A DNA stretch of 50,362 nt, taken from assembly GCA_001970955.1 (NCBI GenBank), contig MPUH01000495.1, forward strand, positions 1-50,362, read 5' to 3'. The translations under genes were made by a program, and so were the position numbers. Each line of letters begins with the position of its first letter. The stretch's first letter is position 1. Positions 47,781-50,362 of the stretch are shown here, piece by piece. The notes under the pieces were generated by a model. It did not search any database and was not told where the DNA came from. It saw only the letters and a program-made list of their open reading frames with translations. The DNA is from Stentor coeruleus. Taxonomy: Eukaryota; Ciliophora; Heterotrichea; Heterotrichida; Stentoridae.

Positions 47781-49091
47781 ATGACTGAGATCAGAATAAT
47801 AACAGATGATCATCATAAAAGATCTGAAGCTAGACATTCTACAGCCCCACAGTCTACACCATTATCAACACTGCCTATGGATGAATTTCATTTAATTCAA
47901 AGAAACATGTCAGAAATTAATATTGAAATTGAAGATATAAGTGCAATTCTATCCCAAGAAGGATTAGAAGCTGAACATGAATTTATTCGTAAGAATTATA
48001 AAGCAAATGAACAAGGATTATGTCAAATATGTGGGATTAACCATGTTAAAAAACTTAGTTGGTATGAGATGGCTATTAATGCTACGAGTAGAATTACAAA
48101 TTTTATTATAGGATTTCAAGAGAAATTTGTAAATAAATTTTGGAATAAGGCTGTTGATGATAAATATTGTGCTATCTGTTATGAAAAATATGAAGTGTAT
48201 TGGAATCTGCCTTTATGTCAAACAAGCATATTCTGCAACAATTGTGTCAAGCAATATATCGAAGTGCAAGTTACACATTACAACATACTCGAAATACCTT
48301 GTCCATGTTTAAACTGTAATAATTTCCTATCTAAATCAGATATTTTGCAGTTTATACCTCAAGATTTCTACATGAAATACTCCAAAATACTCCAAAGACG
48401 CCTTCTAGCTCTAGACCCAACTGTAAAATTTTGCATAACCCCAGATTGTGAAGGTATTATAATAGGTTCATCATCAGATCCACACAAATCTTGCACAATT
48501 TGCAATATGGAAATGTGTTTTATCTGTGGGAAGCCTTGGCATGAAGGTAAAACATGTGAAGAAGAAGAAAATTTCGAATATGAAGGTTGGGAATTAGGTA
48601 AAAATGTTAAAAGATGTCCAAAATGTAGTTATAAAATAGAGAAAAATGAAGGATGTAATCATATGATTTGTATTATGTGTAAAAGTGAATTTTGTTGGCT
48701 TTGTGGTATTCGTTGGTATTTAGGACATAATCAAAATCAATGTGTTACTGTTAAAGAGTTTATTAAATGGACAGATGAAGTAGCACCATTAATTGTTCAG
48801 CAAATAAATCAACCTGAGGTACAAGAAAATAATAATCGGAAGATGATAATGATTGAAATTCTTAAGTTTTTTATGCTCTTGTTATTTCCTTTAACTATTG
48901 CAATTTTTATTATATTTGGTCCTGCGTATTTCGCTTCAAGGAATGTATATCGATCTTATTATTATAAAAGTAGGGCATTTAGGAATACTATGACTGTGAT
49001 TGTGTTTATTTTAGCATTTATATTCACCCCAGTGTTTTATGCAGTTGTAGTGCCAACTTGTCCATGTTGGACAATTGCACAATTACCCTAG
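47781..49091 (+). CDS. RBR-type E3 ubiquitin ligase with two membrane segments
   Basis: 436 residues. RING1 at about 133-182 (CAICYEKY, CNNC, CPCLNC), IBR at about 200-257 (FCITPDCEG, CTICNMEMCFICGKPWH), and RING2 at about 279-320 (RCPKCSYKIEKNEGCNHMICIMCKSEFCWLC) with the catalytic Cys292 in GCNHM. RBR ligases form a thioester with ubiquitin on this cysteine before transfer. Two hydrophobic segments near the C-terminus (about 359-380 and 401-424) place it in a membrane, as in RNF19 and RNF144 proteins. The N-terminal 60 residues are polar, and a CQICGINH motif at about 77 may bind another metal. A full RBR, unlike the RING-IBR gene at 22 kb. It ends with TAG, nine bases before the 3' end of the next gene on the opposite strand. 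Confidence 0.92.
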   Translation: MTEIRIITDDHHKRSEARHSTAPQSTPLSTLPMDEFHLIQRNMSEINIEIEDISAILSQEGLEAEHEFIRKNYKANEQGLCQICGINHVKKLSWYEMAINATSRITNFIIGFQEKFVNKFWNKAVDDKYCAICYEKYEVYWNLPLCQTSIFCNNCVKQYIEVQVTHYNILEIPCPCLNCNNFLSKSDILQFIPQDFYMKYSKILQRRLLALDPTVKFCITPDCEGIIIGSSSDPHKSCTICNMEMCFICGKPWHEGKTCEEEENFEYEGWELGKNVKRCPKCSYKIEKNEGCNHMICIMCKSEFCWLCGIRWYLGHNQNQCVTVKEFIKWTDEVAPLIVQQINQPEVQENNNRKMIMIEILKFFMLLLFPLTIAIFIIFGPAYFASRNVYRSYYYKSRAFRNTMTVIVFILAFIFTPVFYAVVVPTCPCWTIAQLP

Positions 49092-49100
49092 TACTAATCT

Positions 49101-50015
49101 TTAGACAATTTCCAATAATTTATAATCCCTAAACAAATTCATAGATATCTTATCTATGCTTGGAGTACTCTTAGTAAACTCTAAAGTACTTGTTTTAAAA
49201 TTTCTTTTATGTAATTTCGGTAATGCAGGTTGTCTCCTTTTAGCAGGAAAATCAATCTCACTCTTATATTCATACCTGCCAAAAATCTCAGAAGTACTTC
49301 TTCCAACAGGTTTAAAACATTTTTCTTTTACTTTTAAAATTTCTTTACATTTATCAATTTCTTCATCAGAACATGAATTTTCTTCACAACTTTCTAATAA
49401 ATTACTTGATGGGCCATAAACTGAAGCACTTGAATTGAAAAGATCTCCTGGTTTGATGACTGAAATAAACTTTTTTTTCTGTAAAAAATTAACTTTGGGT
49501 TTTGGTTGTGAGATTGTATCAGGGTTTATATAAGGAAAAATGCTAAAGAATTTTTTGGTCTTTGGGACTTTTATGTTTTTTTTATGGTCATCGCTTAAGA
49601 TAGGCCTTCGTTTGTATTGTTTTGTTGGAACGAAAGGATATGGTAGGTATGGCTCGCTTAAGATAGGCCTTCGTTTGTATTGTTTTGTTGGAACAAAAGG
49701 ATATGGTAGGTATGGCTCTGTAAAAGGTCCTGGAGGCCTGAATATTTTATTATGGACTTGGAAAATTCCTTTTGATTTATATTTTTCTGGCTGAAGTTCG
49801 AATTTGGCTTCGTGATACTCATCGCCTATTGAAATATAACTCATTGAAGAATTAAGTAAAGTCTTGTTGATGCTAACGTTTAAAATATGTGGGCCTTGAA
49901 GCTTCTGCTTGTATTTTTTCGGAGTTGCTATACGGTTTACACCTGGAATATAAGAAAAAAACCCAAACCGTGGCTTGTATAATACAGATTCTGATTCAGA
50001 CCTTCTATTCGACAT
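49101..50015 (-). CDS. basic protein with 21-residue tandem repeat, possibly CFAP96-like
   Basis: 304 residues, proline- and lysine-rich with no membrane segment. The motif FFSYIPGV and SMSYISIGDEY near the N-terminus resemble the opening of CFAP96 (C4orf47: GLFSEMEYITVGDKY), a microtubule-inner/ciliary protein; the rest cannot be aligned with certainty. Residues about 100-141 hold a 21-residue unit (EPYLPYPFVPTKQYKRRPILS) twice, nearly identical at the DNA level (63-bp period, 49591-49716). Repeats of this kind are common in microtubule-binding proteins. A Ser-rich acidic part (about 200-225) and a basic tail follow. Stop TAA. C-poor DNA above the start fits a - gene. Confidence 0.55.
   Translation of the reverse strand: MSNRRSESESVLYKPRFGFFSYIPGVNRIATPKKYKQKLQGPHILNVSINKTLLNSSMSYISIGDEYHEAKFELQPEKYKSKGIFQVHNKIFRPPGPFTEPYLPYPFVPTKQYKRRPILSEPYLPYPFVPTKQYKRRPILSDDHKKNIKVPKTKKFFSIFPYINPDTISQPKPKVNFLQKKKFISVIKPGDLFNSSASVYGPSSNLLESCEENSCSDEEIDKCKEILKVKEKCFKPVGRSTSEIFGRYEYKSEIDFPAKRRQPALPKLHKRNFKTSTLEFTKSTPSIDKISMNLFRDYKLLEIV
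49591..49716. repeat. 63-bp in-frame tandem repeat, two copies
   Basis: Copies at 49591-49653 and 49654-49716 differ by a single base (ACGAAAGG versus ACAAAAGG). The period is a multiple of three, so the frame of the protein is kept and a 21-residue unit is doubled. Confidence 0.9.
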
Positions 50016-50362
50016 AATGAATTTTTTACTATTAAACGAATTTTCAATTGTTTTTTAAAGTAAATTTTATTATAATTAGATGAATTTGGATTATAAAAGC
50101 AAATTAATGTAGCATGGCTTTTTAAAAAAATACTAAGTTTTATTATCAATAATATGGATTAAAATATGATGATAGTTTTATACTTTTTTAGGTTTAATTA
50201 TAAGATTTTATATTGGAAAATCTATTATATATAGTTTAAAGATATATATTTTGTTTTAATTGGATATAGGATATTTGGAAGCTTATTTATTGAATTTGAA
50301 AGGATTTGAATTTTAAGAAAATCGATGAGTTGAAACTGATATTGAATTATAGGCTAAAAGAA
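50016..50362. other. intergenic to the window end, no gene supported
   Basis: 347 bp, C-poor throughout, as in other 5' flanks of - genes. No RNA gene or frame recognised. Confidence 0.5.

Noticed and set aside
1566..50015. Genetic code with TGA as tryptophan (Blepharisma type)
   Set aside because: About 25 long frames run without in-frame TGA while TGG is common, so TGA is not a regular sense codon here.

Overview
The window looks like macronuclear DNA of a heterotrich ciliate, most likely Stentor or a close relative. The DNA is strongly AT-rich and densely gene-packed. Long open frames read with the standard code: no in-frame TGA is needed inside the bodies of the genes, tryptophan is TGG, and 23 of 25 genes end in TAA or TAG. 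Four introns were found by joining broken frames, and each is exactly 15 nt with GT...AG ends. Tiny 15-16 nt introns with a standard code are a known Stentor trait. The species assignment is an inference.

Layout. 1-9.7 kb: a SPATA17-like IQ protein, a B-box/NYN/LOTUS protein (MARF1-like) and a spliced ULK4/Fused-type kinase with armadillo repeats, all on +. 9.7-13.8 kb: mostly non-coding, with a scaffold-join cluster and a frameshifted cyclophilin (-). 13.8-21.7 kb: a TRAF-type zinc finger protein (-), a membrane alpha/beta hydrolase (-), an F1-ATPase delta subunit (+), a small tail-anchored protein (-) and a spliced membrane RING receptor-like protein (-). 22-29.7 kb: a RING/IBR protein, a spliced MFS transporter, a serine carboxypeptidase and an F-box-like protein (all +), then a ubiquitin E2 (-). 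30-38 kb: a large unknown coiled-coil protein (-), two divergent alpha-tubulin-like genes in tandem (+) and a TPR/IQ protein (-). 38-46 kb: a WDR44-type WD40 protein and an unknown basic protein whose start codons lie 16 bp apart on opposite strands, then Mpv17, BLOC1S1 and a large protein with an axonemal dynein light chain-like region. 46-50 kb: a long intergenic region with two stable hairpins, an RBR ubiquitin ligase with two membrane segments, and a small protein with an in-frame tandem repeat.

Themes. Cilium and microtubule genes (SPATA17-like, ULK4, tubulin-like pair, dynein-light-chain-like, possible CFAP96-like) and ubiquitin genes (E2, RBR, RING-IBR, membrane RING, TRAF-type, F-box-like) are numerous, though nothing shows that they work as one unit.

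The main sequence-level observations are these. (1) There is a strong strand asymmetry: coding-strand flanks are nearly G-free upstream and nearly C-free downstream of genes, and the skew oscillates inside long genes. (2) Nine single Ns are each flanked by near-identical direct repeats, which are unmerged contig overlaps. (3) One tubulin-like gene has lost its N-terminus and its catalytic glutamate. (4) Two long intergenic regions contain stem-loops that may mark non-coding RNA genes.
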